Below are positions 63,453 through 64,000 of a DNA stretch of 64,000 nt, piece after piece; the stretch's first letter is position 1, and each line of letters opens with the position of its first letter. The notes under the pieces are model-generated. The model saw only the letters and a program-made list of their open reading frames with translations, was not told where the DNA came from and did no database searches. The translations under genes and the position numbers were made by a program. The DNA comes from JAEZBP01 sp963832725 (GTDB lineage Bacteria > Myxococcota_A > Polyangia > Polyangiales > Sandaracinaceae): contig CAWHVG010000003.1 in NCBI GenBank assembly GCA_963832725.1, positions 2,285,022-2,349,021 of the forward strand, given 5' to 3'.

Positions 63453-63686
63453 TCAGGCCGCGCGGCGGGCGCCCGACCCCTTCTCGAGCGCGTCCTGGCG
63501 CGCCTTGCCCACCGCCCGGAGGAGCTCGTCTCGGTCGACGAGACCCACGTCCATCAACGCGCGCATGTAGCCATCCGCATAACCGTGGGCTCGGGCCAGC
63601 TTGGCGTAGAGCGCGCCCTCGAAGCGTGCCTCCGTGACCTGCCCGATCAGCTCGCACACGCGCGACAGCAGCTCCTCTTTCGACAT
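63453..63686 (-). CDS. Small hypothetical protein (77 aa)
   Basis: The ATG at 63686 follows GGAGG by 6 nt. The product is a short helical protein with EELLSRVCELIGQVTEARFEGALYAKLARAHGYADGYMRALMDVGLVDRDELL and a basic tail. The frame upstream of this Met reads into the dispersed repeat and was left out. I do not recognise the family; it may be a DNA- or protein-binding regulator by composition only. Confidence 0.6.
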   Translation of the reverse strand: MSKEELLSRVCELIGQVTEARFEGALYAKLARAHGYADGYMRALMDVGLVDRDELLRAVGKARQDALEKGSGARRAA

Positions 63687-63772
63687 CGGCAACCTCCCTG
63701 ATGGCGGCGCCTCGCCCGGCGCCCGACTCCACGCATGCCGTGTCCGAGGCCGAAGCGTCAAAAAAGCGGCGA

Positions 63773-63841
63773 GTACCGAAGGCGCGAAGTCCGTGCCGGA
63801 TTTGCGGCAACGTCGGTGCGAAGACTTCGGGCGTTCGGTAC
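63773..63841. repeat. Inverted repeat next to the dispersed repeat
   Basis: GTACCGAAGGCGCGAAGTC (63773-63791) and GACTTCGGGCGTTCGGTAC (63823-63841) are inverted repeats matching at 17 of 19 positions. They lie directly beside the dispersed repeat copy. Confidence 0.7.
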
Positions 63842-63896
63842 CAGGAGGGCCGAACGAAGTGGAGGGTTCGTGCTGCCTGCACGAACCCCGAAGCGG
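63833..63896 (-). repeat. Dispersed intergenic repeat, copy 2
   Basis: This copy contains a perfect 10-bp hairpin GGGTTCGTGC-TGCCT-GCACGAACCC (63864-63888). Its reverse complement matches 21185-21250, including the flanks CACTTCGTTCGG and GTACCG. Confidence 0.75.
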
Positions 63897-63917
63897 CGTT
63901 CGAGCCGGGACTACGAG

Positions 63918-64000
63918 TGCCGGGCGTGGGATTCGAACCCACATGCTGGTCGCCCAGCGAGCGATTTCAAGTCGCCTGCGTATGCCATTCCGCCAGCCCG
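63918..64000 (-). tRNA. Class II tRNA, anticodon TGA (Ser), 5' end cut by the window
   Basis: On the minus strand the T arm (GTGGG-TTCGAAT-CCCAC), a long variable arm (GCTGG-GCGA-CCAGC), the anticodon arm GGCGA-CTTGAAA-TCGCT and a D arm with GCG/CGC are present. The acceptor 3' strand is GCCCGGC with discriminator A; CCA is not encoded. The anticodon TGA reads the Ser codon UCA. Only about two 5' bases are missing. The D-arm region (TGGCGGAATGGCATACGC) and discriminator A are more typical of tRNA-Leu, so the identity is not fully clear. Confidence 0.8.

Overview
This is high-GC DNA with almost no AT-rich islands, dense in secreted lipoproteins (lipobox within about 25 residues), MopE/TSP3-type calcium-binding repeats, a MYXO-CTERM-like C-terminus, Hanks-type kinase and PP2C phosphatase genes, FHA and FecR domains, and a long type II secretion operon that carries gspN. 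Together these suggest a myxobacterium (Myxococcota), probably in the Polyangiales/Sandaracinaceae neighbourhood. That placement is inferred from gene content; no database comparison was possible.

Layout. 1-2.4 kb: the end of a Cys-rich repeat lipoprotein, a heavily frameshifted hypothetical gene and a small hypothetical gene. 2.5-4.1 kb: a PP2C phosphatase between two small related genes. 4.36-5.70 kb: an NtrC-type (sigma54-dependent) response regulator. 5.94-21.03 kb: one collinear type II secretion system (T2SS) operon, gspC-D-E-F-(G-like)-G-H-I-J-K-(small ORF)-L-M-N. It is preceded by a near-consensus -24/-12 promoter and a TGACA-N3-TGTCA palindrome that recurs in variant form upstream of the regulator. 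The simplest reading is that the regulator drives the secretion operon. No prepilin peptidase gene (gspO) is in the window. 21.0-25.0 kb: a repeat-rich intergenic region, a tandem aspartyl-protease/POTRA lipoprotein and a Kelch-like lipoprotein. 25.1-27.1 kb: rpoH-like sigma factor and rsmI. 27.2-34.4 kb: a GT-C-like membrane protein, a hypothetical protein, a beta-barrel protein, and a FecR lipoprotein behind a PP2C-cNMP fusion. 34.5-42.9 kb: Cys-rich lipoprotein, sorted surface protein, an orphan SctL/FliH-like stator protein with an M50 protease, a membrane protein and a Ser/Thr kinase. 43-50 kb: lipoprotein, DUF1232-like protein, OmpA-TSP3 protein, FHA-TPR protein and a VWA lipoprotein. 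50-54.6 kb: AGCS-type transporter, a 21-bp tandem repeat array, MTA phosphorylase and a PfkB kinase. 54.7-64 kb: several secreted lipoproteins, a small hypothetical gene, a dispersed repeat and a class II tRNA cut by the window edge.

The secretion operon would export proteins across the outer membrane. The many lipoproteins and signal-peptide proteins around it are typical cell-surface cargo, and the kinase/phosphatase/FHA genes suggest phospho-signalling at the envelope.

Caution: at least eleven places show a reading frame that is clearly conserved on both sides of a 1-nt shift. Most look like assembly indels rather than real gene decay, so several genes below are described across such shifts.
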